Source: Poecilobothrus nobilitatus
Taxonomy: Eukaryota; Arthropoda; Insecta; Diptera; Dolichopodidae
NCBI GenBank assembly: GCA_947095535.1
Contig: OX352774.1
Location: forward strand, 266,325,843 to 266,389,842
DNA length: 64,000 nt
Direction: 5' to 3'
The notes below the pieces were generated by a model. The model saw only the letters and a program-made list of their open reading frames with translations. It did no database searches and was not told the DNA's origin. Below, piece by piece: positions 1 through 11,763 of this stretch; the stretch's first letter is position 1; each line of letters opens with the position of its first letter. Position numbers and translations under genes: made by a program.

Positions 1-329
1 TTTTAACTTTGAAAATTTGCTTTTTTGAAAACTTTTAGGTTTTCCATTACTAGTTTTTGTATAAGTTTGGCGATAGAAATTAATTGAATAAACTATTTCT
101 GGTTTTTTTTTCAATTTTAAGGTTAGGCTGAAACTGTTTAAGTTATTTTGTAGATACAATTTATTTTATTTTATTAATCATTTTTTATTTTATTTTCTAA
201 ATTTGATTTTCTATTAAAACAAAATCCAAATGTATCAAAATGCAGTACTTTTTATTTAGATATGTATTATTTAGAAAAATTAAATTTTTGGAAGGTTGTT
301 GTTACAATATTGGTTACAAAATCAATATT

Positions 330-1193
330 TTAATATAACATCAGTATTCCAATATTTGTTCAGCGTGGTTTTGGGAGCTGCAGCTTCCACTATTTTGACC
401 AACTTGTTATAAAAATATGCATACTGATAACAAAAATAATTGGGAGCGATATATATGAGTTAGGCTGGATTTTCGATTGATACAAAATCAATCGGTACAA
501 AATTAGGGTTTCACTAACAATAATTTGTTTTGCGAGGGTTTGGGGGCGAGAACCCCCAATATTTGAAATATATATGCAATCTAAATATTTTAGAGCGATT
601 TTAGAGTTAATTACAAAATCAGGATGATATGTTTTTTCCAGAATATGTATATATATATATATGGTTTAGAATGGTTTTTAGAGTTGGTTACAAATTCAGT
701 ATTATAAGCATAGCATGAGTTTTAGAATTAGTTACGAAATCAGGATTATACGCTTTTTTTGGAATATAAGTTAATAACATTTATTGTCCAGGTCAAATTC
801 TACTTTCAAAAGTTAACGCACCTAATTATTTCGCAATAACTTGTCACATCAGCAAAATGATAACAGTTGGGAAATATTAAAATCATATTTTCCCACATCG
901 GCAAATCACGTTGCAATAACATATGAATGCAAGTAAGAATATTTGGATAATCAAAAACTTAATTATTTTATGGTAATTCTAATTTGATAGTCAATAAAGA
1001 AAGACGGTTTAATTTCAAATTAATTAATCTTTTTTATTTAATAAAACATTTTCAGATAACAAAATTTACAAAAAAATTTAAATTAAAATTTATTTTTTTA
1101 TCAATCCCGGAGTAGCAAATTCTTAATTCATATGTATATGAGTTTAGAGTTGGTTAGAAAATCAGTGTTATACGGTTTTTGCAGAATATACGG
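330..1193 (+). repeat. Array of degenerate foldback-core monomers
   Basis: Several diverged copies of one motif lie here. The clearest are near 600-650, 676-700, 718-770 and 1138-1193. Each reads roughly TTTTAGAGTTGGTTACAAAA, then TCAGGRTTATACG, then a TTTTTCCAGAATAT block that often runs into a TA microsatellite. A second block near 480-560 (TTAGGGTTTC, ATAATTTGTTT, then GCGAGGGTTTGGGGGCGAG) matches the core at 32535-32690 and partly matches 38980-39045. Between the monomers, 830-925 contains repeats of CACATCAGCAAA and CAATAAC and a near-palindrome (TGGGAAATAT at 868-877 with ATATTTTCCCA at 885-895), which look like arm sequence. The same core sits inside the elements at 32.5, 36.5, 38.6 and 40.1 kb, so I read this as one or more decayed members of that family. 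Its outer ends are not recognisable. Confidence 0.55.
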
Positions 1194-1440
1194 AGTGTTC
1201 CGACTCGATGGTCTTCCTTGAAATGGGTGATCGGGGATGACGAGACGAACAAAAATTGTATAGGAGAGGAGCTCCATTCCGGACCCTTTTCGAGATATGA
1301 GGGGTTAAAAATGTTTTAGCGACTTTTCATAAAAAAATTCATAACTTTTGAATGGCTTGCTATAGAGAGATTAAAAAAATGCGTTTTGTAGAGTAAGTTG
1401 TCAGCTTTAATTTTTGTGTGCTAATGATTCCCATATAACA
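1190..1440. other. GC-richer island, possible transposon remnant
   Basis: From about 1190 to 1310 the sequence is clearly more G+C-rich and complex than its surroundings (for example GGGTGATCGGGGATGACGAG and GGAGCTCCATTCCGGACCC). It continues into a block with repeated phrases such as CATAACTTTTGAATGG and ACAAAGTTATGAAGG. No frame stays open for long. It directly follows a foldback-core monomer. An inserted mobile-element fragment is the likely explanation, but no termini or target duplication are visible, so the class is unknown. Confidence 0.3.
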
Positions 1441-1649
1441 GTTACAAAGTTATGAAGGTTAAAAATGATTTAAAATGAAAATATACTTATATGATTACAT
1501 GTCTATTATTTTGATTATACATGTTGGGTTTTTAAAAGTTTGGATTTTGACCCATTTGGATTTCAAAAGTTGGATTTTTAAATTTGGCTTTTCAAGTAGA
1601 TCCTTAAAACTACATTAAAAAATTTTAACATTTTAAATTAGTCAAAAAA

Positions 1650-1933
1650 GGGGCTTCGGTAGCCTAGCGGATAGGCGTGTGGCGTATTAACCGATGGAGT
1701 GTGTGTTAGATTCCTGCACAGGTCGTAAGTGTTTTTTTTTCTTTACATACCCCCCTTACGACCAAATATATTGTAAATACATATATAGTATATAATAAAA
1801 GCAAAATAAATAATATTAGTACATAATTTAGTAATAGTATAAAAACCTATAATGGCCCTAGTAGCCAATGGTTCAATAATATTGCATTACATTTATATAT
1901 GTAATATTAATATAAATAAATAAATAAAATAAA
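1650..1933 (+). mobile_element. tRNA-derived SINE, family 1, full-length copy
   Basis: This is a short interspersed element of 284 bp. The head is tRNA-like: GGCTTCGGTAGCCTAGCGG carries the polymerase III A box, and GTGTTAGATTCCTGCAC is a mutated B box. The body continues with GGTCGTAAG (1721-1729), a T-rich spacer with a C run, and CTTACGACC (1755-1763), a perfect 9-bp inverted repeat that could fold. The 3' end is AT-rich and finishes in TAAATAAATAAAA. The element is bracketed by an 11-bp direct repeat, TAGTCAAAAAA, at 1639-1649 and 1934-1944, as expected for target-primed retrotransposition using a LINE partner's machinery. It is about 85-90% similar by eye to the copy at 11476 along its whole length. 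It has no coding capacity. Confidence 0.9.
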
Positions 1934-1944
1934 TAGTCAAAAAA

Positions 1945-4900
1945 ACATCAGAATTTCGATTTTACAATTTCTAAATGTAAATCAATTGACATATGCACTT
2001 GAACCCCGTGTAGTAGCCGTAAGGATAAAATTAAAAATAAAAGAATCATCACTGGCTGCAAAGCAATATTGGATATAATTAAAACTCTATTTAATTTCGT
2101 TATGTACTTTGTAAAATTATTTGTCTTTCTCGCAATTTATAACCTGCCTTTATATGAACTGCTTGCTTTCCTACAGAAACAATGTTATTTAAGAATAGGC
2201 TACAGTTTTCGTACAAAGTATTGAATTATTAATTGTATTAAACTTAAAAAAAATTAGTTATAAATAGTGAAAGAGATTAAGAATTCAAACAAAGAATACT
2301 CAAATTCTAAAAAAAATGCTTTATGACTATATGATTATTTAATTTTTTATTATATTTTTAATCAATAGTCAATATTTAATTTTTTACCACACACGAATAA
2401 ATTTTCAATTCCAATAGATTTCAATCGGAATCTTTTCTATAATTTGATATCTAGAAAATCAATAGAAGCCCACCCTCTTCTTAATTCATTTTAATTCATT
2501 CCAATCCAATATATAATACAATTCATTCATTATTACTGATGACAGGTAAAAAATTATTTAAAAAAAATAAAAGTAAATAATTGTTAGTTTTTTAGTTACC
2601 AACACCTACTCCATAATAATGGTATAATAATTATAAGATCCGAGTAACAAAAGTAAACAGTAAACACAAATATTCATAATATGATAAAAAAAATTCGATA
2701 TGAACAAGTTGTTGTTTATTAAATGTGAGATCGAATAGAAGAATGGACATAGACCAGAAAGTTGAAAGACCTCATTAACTTGTCTTATATTTTAAACAAT
2801 GTTTACTTCAATACTATAGTGCTTCAAAAAGGTGGTATTTTATTTCTTTTAAAATTATTTATCAATTGTAAATAGTTTTAAAAGTATAATTTTTGAAATT
2901 CAGAAAAAAACATGCTTCTTAATGTTTGTCTAAAGTGTAATAGAAGATTTCGTTTCGTTTTGTTTTAAGAAATTCGAATTAGAAATTTGTTGACTGATGT
3001 CTTTCTTAAAACGAATATTATATTATTATAATTTTTTTCACGTATTGTTAAGTTAGATACGCTTAGTCCAATTTTTGAAGTAAACGCCTTAAAAAAATTT
3101 TCAATACTACTTCCTCAGTCCACCAAACTACTCTAAACTACTCTATATCTCAGTTCATAACAAATATAAATTAGTCTCAGTAAATGTAAATATATAGGTT
3201 ATAGTGCCTTCGGAAAACCTACAATCATATTTATTCAAATAGTATAGTGCATTCATAAACTAAATTCTCAACAAATTGATCTTTCTCTGAATAAAGTCAC
3301 TAATTCAATCTCGTCATCGGATCATCTATTGTTGGGTGGAAACTGCTGCCATCTTTGTTGTTAATGGTTGATTTTCCGTATACATATTATGTACATATTT
3401 TTGTCTAATTGGAAAATAGAGGAAATAATTTAGAGATGTTTCTGCGTATTTTTAAAAATAAATAAATTATTATGCCATTAAAGTTATAAAAATAGTAAGA
3501 TTTGAAATAAGTGAACAAACTTATTTTTAATAAATTAACTTAAAGTGACAAATAGAATAACAAATTTATTATTATTTAATTCTACAATTTTTTTTCAATA
3601 TGATTGAAAAAAAAAAACAAAAATAAACATTTACATTTACATTAATTGAAGCTCCAGAATTCTTGTTAAATAGTTTACTACCTACCAATGTACCGATATA
3701 GATCTGCCTAAGCAACTAAACACAAAAATTTTATTTTATAAATAAAAAAAATATATTTGAAAATATTTTCATCTTGATTTGCATTCAGTATATACATATG
3801 TATATATATACAACTAAACCATATACACATGAATTCAATTAGGCACGACACTGACTAAATCGATGAATCGATGTCATTTCATATTGATGGCAATAATTTA
3901 CATTGTACAATACCTGTTATGTAATATTAAAGTAAAATTAAAAGTTAAACAAAATACACATGCACATATGTAAATATGTATGTATATTATTAAAACGAAT
4001 AAGTGTTTAGTTGGGCTCATAATAATATAAATAAACCATTATTAAATGATTAGTTTAAAATCAACAAAGTATGCAACTCAAGCGTTTGTTTGATGGAATA
4101 AAAATTGGTTTGTTTGTCTCTTTTTTTTTCATAATTATTAATTTTTTCCTCTTTCAACTAATATGATTATAGAAAAGTATTGAAAATTGGAAAAAAAAAT
4201 AAAATAATTTAGAAAATATTCAAAATGCTTTTATCGCCTTTTTCATAATTTTTGCTTTTTACTTTTCTAATATTTTATGTTTTTATTGCAAAAATGTTGG
4301 AAGTCAAAAATATGAGTTTTGGTTTTATTTGTTTTGCATTAAAGAACTTAAAAAATTAGAGAAAGAAAAATAAACAGAAATTCCAAATAGAATATACTAA
4401 TAAGCGAATACTAATTGTTAATTTTGATTTAAAAGTTTGACAAAAGTTAAATAAGTTGTCCTAATTAAGATAATCTTATTCCATATTCATAGCGAAAACT
4501 AATTTTTCTTATTTTTCACATCACATCGTTTATATTTTGAGAGAATAGCATTAAGAAGAGAAAAATTTATTTAAATGTAATTTTAACTTTTTCGAAGCTA
4601 TAATTTAAAACAAAACAAGTAGAATTGGAAAATTTCTTCAGCTATGATTTAAACCTTAAAATCGCCATGTTAAAGGATTTGATTATATTTCACGCTCTCG
4701 ACTGTTAAAGTATTTTTATCAGCTTGATACTTGAATATTTGAATTTCTTGTTATCTTTAATGAAATTGCTCGTCGTTTATATGTAAAACTAGCTTGGTGT
4801 GCTATAGTTTTTTTGATGCATACTTAATTCACCCTTCTTTCTCGATATATTTTTGTCTTAAAGCTTTTAAAAATTTTTACACAAAAATAATTTTTGTTAT

Positions 4901-6434
4901 TTTCTTGAGTTATTCCATTACTATTTTAAAAGCACTTTTATTAAATCGGTATATTTATATGTACATATACTTATATAAACCTACTCAACTTCTAAACATT
5001 TTTTTATTTTTATTATTATTATTTTTTGTTTACAAAATATTAGGTGTGCATTAATGTTGAATTGTTGAAGGAACACTATATAGGTACTACAACAATAAAA
5101 CAATGATTAAAGAGAAAAAAATATAAAAACTACACATAATTACCACTCGTTGTATACCATTCATTAGCATAGAAATGAGATATCACATATCACATCCATC
5201 ATTTAGCACTAATTGACACCTATATACCAATGTTTTTCGTATTAAAATGATAATAGTATTGTTGATGTATGATACAATACCAACAACAACAACAACAACT
5301 ACAACAAATAACACTCTTTTTTTTAGTTATTTAGCATATTGGTCGGACGAAGTTGAAGAGTCATTTTTTCCAATTTTAATGATCATTGACAATTTCAACG
5401 CTAAATAGTATACCACCTATGTATAAATAGGTATATTGATGTACATAAATATTATAATTTTACAATATTTTGTTTGTTTGTTTGTTTTGTTGTTTTTTGA
5501 AGACTCGTTTGCTAAAAAATTGAATTGGAAATATGAGAGTTTTTTTTTGTTTTGTTTGCTTCAATGTATGAATGAAATGGATGGTGTGATATTGTGTATG
5601 ATTTTAAGAGAGTCCCTCTATTAATGATTGAATTTTTTTATATATACCTACTTATATTCCATTTTTTTTTATTTTTATGTGTTACTCCCAGCTTTATAAT
5701 TTGATGATTGTTTGTGAATTGTGATACGAAAACGAAACCTAAAAAAAAAATTATGGTACATTATGCATTTATTACAAAGCAAGTAGTTGGTTCGAGTATA
5801 CTTAATGCAGGTAATGATGTGAATATTTCTAATAATTTAAAAGTGGTTTTCAAAATATGTAATTTTATTTTTTTTGTTTCCTTTTATAAATTATTTTAAA
5901 ATATTATAATTTTTGAGTCAATGTCGAATACATAATTAGTAATGGTAATTACTTATTTAAAAAGTATATTTTTCATAATTAAAATAAGTTTTAGTCATTA
6001 TTTAAAAGATCTTAAATTTAGAACTTATACTGACAATTAACTATTTGGTAAAATTTCGATATTCATTACAAGAAATATCAGAACTTATCAATTTTAAAAA
6101 TATTATAACTATCCACAGGAAGAAAAGCTTGTAACTCCACAGCTAAAAAAACTTTATTTAAAAATTGATCTTTATTATACTTAAATGATTTTCTTTGCTA
6201 AAAAAAAAAATAATTATTTTATATAAAAAAAAACATATATGTATGTACCTATTTTGTCATTTAAGCTTTCTGCATTTTTACCGTAAAACTGCTAATAGTT
6301 AATGTTTGCGACCAATAATATTTTGTTGATTAGAACTATTTTCCCTTTCCCTTCTTGGCAGGCAGAATTAACATTGATACAAACAATGTAACTAATATGT
6401 TCAATAATCGTCATACTTATATTTTTTCTATCTA
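1945..6434. other. AT-rich stretch without a recognisable gene
   Basis: I see no gene here. Reading frames of 60-86 codons occur but are rich in F, L, I, K, N and Y, have no family resemblance and are within what chance gives at this composition. Visible items are a (CAA)n run at about 5281-5299, a (TTTG)n run at about 5471-5489, CATATG/TATATA microsatellites (for example 3788-3812), and a small less AT-rich patch at 3290-3380 (ATTGTTGGGTGGAAACTGC) of unknown nature. Confidence 0.6.
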
Positions 6435-7224
6435 TCTTCTAATATATAAGAAAGAAATTCTGTTTGTTTGCTTGTTTATTTGTTTGTGCCCGATTCACAT
6501 AAAAACCACCAGTTCGATTGCAACCAAATTTTGCTGAAACATTTCTACGAGTCTGGTAGTTGCACGCTATATCGACTTTCAGTTCATTAACCCATTACTG
6601 CACGAGAGCCTTTTAAAGCTTTTCGGTTTTTTCGTTGTTCTGCCTAAACGGTTTGACCAATCAAGTAGAAAATTTGTACAAATGTTCTTCTTAGCTTTAG
6701 GAGTGCATCGAATATTTCGTTTCCATATATTAAGCGGATTCGGCCCGGTGGGCTTCCAAAAATTTTTTTTTTCCGATTTATGTCTAATTTTGTATAGCGG
6801 TTTTAAGGTGTGAAAAAAAGGATAATTTATAAAAACATGAGGTGATATTAATTACGAAAAAAAATTTATTTCACTATAGTCTTTTATAATTAAAGTTCGA
6901 TTTTATGTTTCCGTATTAGTGAATACATTGTGAAAACTCACATCTCCCTAATAGTATTATACTGAATAGATTACTGATTACTTTAAAGATTTAAACGAAT
7001 TGTCTCTAATTCTTCGCTCTGTTTATCCAATTTCCTAAAAAAAATTGAATGAAATATAATTAAATGTAATTAAAATTAAAATATTAACTACCAGCATCTG
7101 TAAGTACATATAGTAATAATTTTACTATATTAATTAAATTATATTAACGCAAAAGCAAAAGTTAATAATTTTTATTTCATAAAACAAACAAAATACTTCG
7201 GGCAACGCCGGATACTCCTGCTAG
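6435..7224 (+). mobile_element. Non-autonomous Helitron
   Basis: This is a rolling-circle transposon remnant with recognisable ends. The 5' end reads TCTTCTAATATATAAG followed by a run of TTTG repeats and then CACATAAAAACCACCAGTTCG, ATTGCAACCAAATTTTGCTG, a layout common in insect Helitrons. The 3' end reads ACTTCGGGCAACGCCGGA, TACTCCTG, CTAG (7221-7224). TCGGGC and GCCGGA pair around an AAC loop with one G.G mismatch, leaving eight bases before the CTAG terminus. The left flank is A and the right flank is T, as expected for insertion between A and T without target duplication. An alternative 5' start is the TC at 6438. There is no Rep/helicase frame, so at about 790 bp this is a non-autonomous copy. 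Frames inside it should not be called genes. Confidence 0.8.
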
Positions 7225-10200
7225 TATTGTCATATTATCAAAAAAAAACTCCAATATCTTGTAAATAAGGCTCAATCCTTTCCTCTAAAATAATGTTATT
7301 AAGTGTTTTGATCTGATTCCAGACTTGTTTTTCTGCCGCCAAAATAGTTCTGACAGTATATTAAATATTATAATATTAAAATAATAATTAATTAATTAAT
7401 AAATTGGTAAAATAATTTTTCGAAATTTTAGCAAAATTATACTAAAATTTTTTTTATGTAAATCTATATTTTTATACTATGTGTCTTCAATTTCCCCCAC
7501 TAACTTATTTATTTAATGAAAATTACATAAATTAAGTTTTATAATTGCACTGTTAATTTGTTTTGTTAAAATCTTTGTTAAATATTTGGAATGGATTAAT
7601 AGATTTAAATACAGAAAAAATGAGGAAGAGAACATATTATTACAAAAAAAAATTATCTTGGATTAAAAAAAGAAATACCAATATCTACTTTCAAAATGTT
7701 TACATGCCTATATATATACCATATTATTTTCTATTATTTTGTTTTCACATCAGATGTGTTAAAAGCTATAAATAAACAACTAGTTAGATTTTGTTTTGGT
7801 TTTTTAATTTTTCCAACTTACCGAGTTAAAGGTGTTTTTTTTTTATTATCTTATTATTCTTTTTTTCACAATTAAATAATAAAAAAAATTCTTTGAATGA
7901 AATTTTTTAATATGGTGGGAAAAACTAAAACAAAAATATTTTTTATTTTTGTTAAGTAGATTTATTATTTAATAGTGTAGTGTTGATGGTGAAACTGTGA
8001 AAACGCTAACAAAAGAAATAATTATTAAAAATCTATTACTATAATTGAATTGCAGAAATAAACGATGATAAAAAAGATTGGATAAACTTCCGCAGAGAGG
8101 TTGAGCTATTTAGATGACATCATCGCATATACATATATGGCATATATATTATCTGGAAATTTGCAGATATAAAGTACCGTTATTGATAGAAAACTTTGTC
8201 ATATCAAAGAATAAGTACAAAATTGAAGTCTTTAGACACTTTTTTATGTTTCAATTAAATGTTTTAATACTATATGGTCTAAATATATGTAGAGCTAACA
8301 CTTTTTAGTGGTTTGAACAGTAAGCTTTTTTTAGAGGAATATTTATACATGAAAATGCATGGCAACGTTTACAACGTTTACATTACAACATTCCTGATTA
8401 AATAAGAGAGAAAGTAGAGAAGGAAAATAAGATAATACGGTGGAGCTGGAGAGTAAATTGGCAATGAACTTAAAAAAGTTATTTTCTAAATAATTCCAAA
8501 TTATAAATTATTTATTATAGAATATTAAAGATTATTCCCTAGTAGATGGAAAGCATGTTTCCCTTTTTAACACATCTCGCAGGAATAATGACTTCCCTTA
8601 ACTATTTTTATCTTTACTTAAATACTCTACACAAATTTTTTTTTACATAAAATAATGTTTAATACAAAATATTTTAAACTGAATTTTGTGGGTTGCTTTG
8701 ATGATTATTATATTAATAAATATTTATAAAATAAAAATTTAGTTTTTAAATATTTTTATAATTCAATATTTAATTTATTTTTAAAATAAAATTTTATATA
8801 TCTATATATATATATCTATATATCTATATATTATTTATATATCTATAAATAAAGAAAAAAATAAAAAAGAAAGGGATAAAGATTGATAGATCATAAAAAA
8901 ATTGGAACTAAAAAAAAAAGAAGAATTTGTTTAATATAAAATGCTCATACTGTTTTCTAGGAATCATCAAAAAATCATCAAATACATTTTTTTTTTTTTG
9001 TATTATTCACTTATATACATTATTATATATTATAAAAATATAAATTTCTTTAATAACATAATATTTTTTATGAAGTATAGTATATATATAAAAAATAATA
9101 TATGTATTATTATCTAATTTTAATATATCAAACAACTTATAAGAAAATTTGAACGTTCTTAACATGTGTAGTAAAAGCTCTTAAAAGATTTTAATAAAAT
9201 ATGATCTCTTAAAAAGTTTCTTATTTCAATATGATATAAAATGTAAAATTTTCACTTAAAATCTAAATAATATATTAATAAGAATTGAAAAAAAAATATA
9301 TCGAGTACTAACAGAATATCTACAACATTTAAAAAAATTTAACAGGATTAGACTTAAGGAAGTCATTTTGTTGGAAGTGAATAAAAATAAGATAAGAATC
9401 AATTCAAAAATAATTAAAAATTTCAGCCTGTTAACTTGTAATAATTTGAATATTTTTTTTTTATATTAGACTAAATTTTTTGTTTATAATTAAAAATTAT
9501 TTAATAAATTAATAAATAATAAAGGCAAGAGATTACACGCGTGAAAAAGTTATTTTAGCTTTCAATAGCATTCTTTAACAACTTCGTAGATAAGATGGGT
9601 ATTCATAAAAATTAATGAAAATTCAGGTTATTTTTTTTAATAAAAAAGATTTTTATGAATAACAAAAATACCATTATCAAATGCCATACCATTTTACTCT
9701 AAAATAATTTTTAGCTGTGCCTTAATACATTCCTGACATATATAATTTATAAATAATTAATAAGTGTCCGTCTGAAAATCATTTATAATACATTAAATTT
9801 ATATATTAAAATACAATATATGAATATTATATATATGTATATACATATGTATATGAATATTAAGTGATACAAACGGAATATGACATATAATTGCACAAAT
9901 AACTATAAAAGCAACAAAAAAATAATAATAAGAAAAAATAAATAAATAAATAAAAAAAAATTCTTAAAAAAGGAAAATTGCATTTTCTTAAAATTTCTTT
10001 TTTTAAATAATTAATGATCATCTTCAAATCATTTTCCATCTTCCTGATTCCTAAAAGATAGATAAAAACTAAAACAAACAAAACGAAAAACGGAACTTCT
10101 TTTAAACAATTTTTAAACATTTTATAGCCCTAACACTTTTATTTTTACTTATAGTAAAAGGTAAAATTTTTATTTATGAGCTATGACGTTCCTAGTTTCT

Positions 10201-10648
10201 ATCGAAACTGAAAAAAGAAAATAAAATGAAAAATAAGAAATGTAAATATATTTGAGACAAATTATTGCTGTACTGGACATTAAAAACGAAGAACCAAAAA
10301 ATATCCTTAACAAACTTTGAATATACAATTTATATATTTTCAAATATCTTCTGTATATTTACTCATATACTTAATAATGTATGTATATAAATATGAGAGC
10401 TCGTACATAAGATGATAGTTAAAACGGTATTCAATAAATATACTTAAAAAAAAACGAATAAGATGAATTTCTTTTTTTGTTAAGAATTTAAACTAGATTA
10501 CGGTCCGATGACCAAATAATACTAGAATATTGCTACCATATAGTTATTCAAAAAATGCAGAAAAATATGTATATATTCTATCGTTATTGTAGTGGCGGTA
10601 GTTAAATTTTCATTATCAATATTACGTATTGTTGATTAATTTAATTAA
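7225..10648. other. AT-rich stretch without a recognisable gene
   Basis: I see no gene. The stretch holds long A/T homopolymers, a TATATC-type microsatellite at about 8797-8835, TA-rich sequence at 9060-9120, and a palindrome-rich CATATGTATA block at 9820-9860. The short open frames here are low-complexity. Confidence 0.55.
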
Positions 10649-10712
10649 GCCCATAGTGTAGTGGTGTAAATTATTAAAACGAAATTTCTCGTGTTCAAAC
10701 CCCGGCTGTGTT
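10649..10712 (+). repeat. tRNA-like SINE head or tRNA pseudogene (family 3)
   Basis: The segment starts GCCCATAGTGTAGTGG, an A-box-like region resembling the 5' half of Glu/Asp-type tRNAs, and contains CGTGTTCAAACCCCGG at about 10690-10705, a good B box and T-arm. The anticodon arm region is AT-rich and does not fold as a functional tRNA, so a SINE head or tRNA pseudogene is more likely than a working gene. The minus-strand segment at 63530-63602 shares GTTCAAACCCCGG and similar flanking bases, implying a dispersed family. No convincing poly-A tail or target duplication is visible here. Confidence 0.5.
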
Positions 10713-11463
10713 ATATAAATTAATAAAAAGTAATATAATTTTTTATATAATTAGCATAATTAATTAGAACAAAATAAGTTTGTATTGTAAATATATCATA
10801 TAATAATATTTAAATGTATAATAAAATAAAAAATAAATAATAATTCTTGTATACGATAATAGATGGCGCACAAACAAACAAATTTTTTGCGTTTGATTAT
10901 CTTATACATTAACTACAGCAGAGTAATCAACGGATATAACGGATATAACGGTTGGTTTGGCTCCTTATGGGAGTGGAAAATAGAAAGCAAAAAAAAACTG
11001 AATTAATATAAATTGAGTATAGATTTGATATAGATTTGCAAATTACAGTTTTTTTGCGGTCACACTGTCATCATCAAAATTAAATTAATTTTTATATTCA
11101 TCACCTCAAAAGGAGCTTTCATTTTATTTTTAAATTATTAATTACTAAAAATATTATTTATTAATAATAAAATAAAAGTTCCTTTTAAGATATTAAAACT
11201 TCAACATTTAGCTTAAATTTAAAAATTAAAAATATTATTCAATTAATTCAGATTTCATTATTCTTTCAAAGCTATAGCCTATCTATATGGGTATTTAAAA
11301 GTTGTTTTGTACTGGATTGATAATTACATAATTATAAAATAAATTTAATTATTAAATTTAATTTAATTATATTTAATTATTAAATAAATATTGAAAATTT
11401 GCCTGAAATTATGCAATATTGAACTGGGTTTTTATTGAACAATATTTTTTACTCCCTTTATAC
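10713..11463. other. AT-rich spacer without a recognisable gene
   Basis: No gene is visible. A short repeat, ACGGATATA twice in succession, occurs at about 10930-10948. The remainder is A/T-rich, with TTAAATTTAATT-type stretches at 11340-11390. Confidence 0.5.
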
Positions 11464-11475
11464 AACTTATGATGG

Positions 11476-11751
11476 GAGGCTTCGGTAGCCTAGTGGATAG
11501 GCGTGTGGCGTATTAACCGAAGGAGTGTGGGTTCGATCCCTGCACAGGTCGTAAGTGTTTTTTTCTTTAATACCCCCCTTACGACCAAATATAATGTAAA
11601 TATATAGTATATAATATAAACAAAATACATAATATCAGTATATAATTTAATAATAGTATAAAAACCTATAATGGCCTTTAGTAGCCGATGGTTTAATAAT
11701 ATTGCATTACATTTATGTATGTAATATTAATATAAATAAATAAATAAATAA
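11476..11751 (+). mobile_element. tRNA-derived SINE, family 1, full-length copy
   Basis: This is a second copy of the element at 1650, 276 bp long and better preserved. The A-box region is GGTAGCCTAGTGGATAGGC and the B box is an intact GGTTCGATCCC (about 11530-11540). The perfect inverted repeat is again present, with GGTCGTAAG at 11547-11555 and CTTACGACC at 11578-11586. The 3' end is a run of (AATA) units. A 12-bp target-site duplication, AACTTATGATGG, flanks it at 11464-11475 and 11752-11763. Compared with the first copy it has small indels in the T and C runs and a few substitutions. The intact promoter boxes and exact duplication suggest a relatively young insertion. Confidence 0.92.
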
Positions 11752-11763
11752 AACTTATGATGG

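Noticed and set aside
1655..1725. Possible functional tRNA gene
   Set aside because: The cloverleaf is incomplete and the segment is the head of a SINE with a body, tail and target-site duplication.
5281..5299. (CAA)n as a polyglutamine/asparagine coding tract
   Set aside because: No reading frame stays open around it. It is a short microsatellite.
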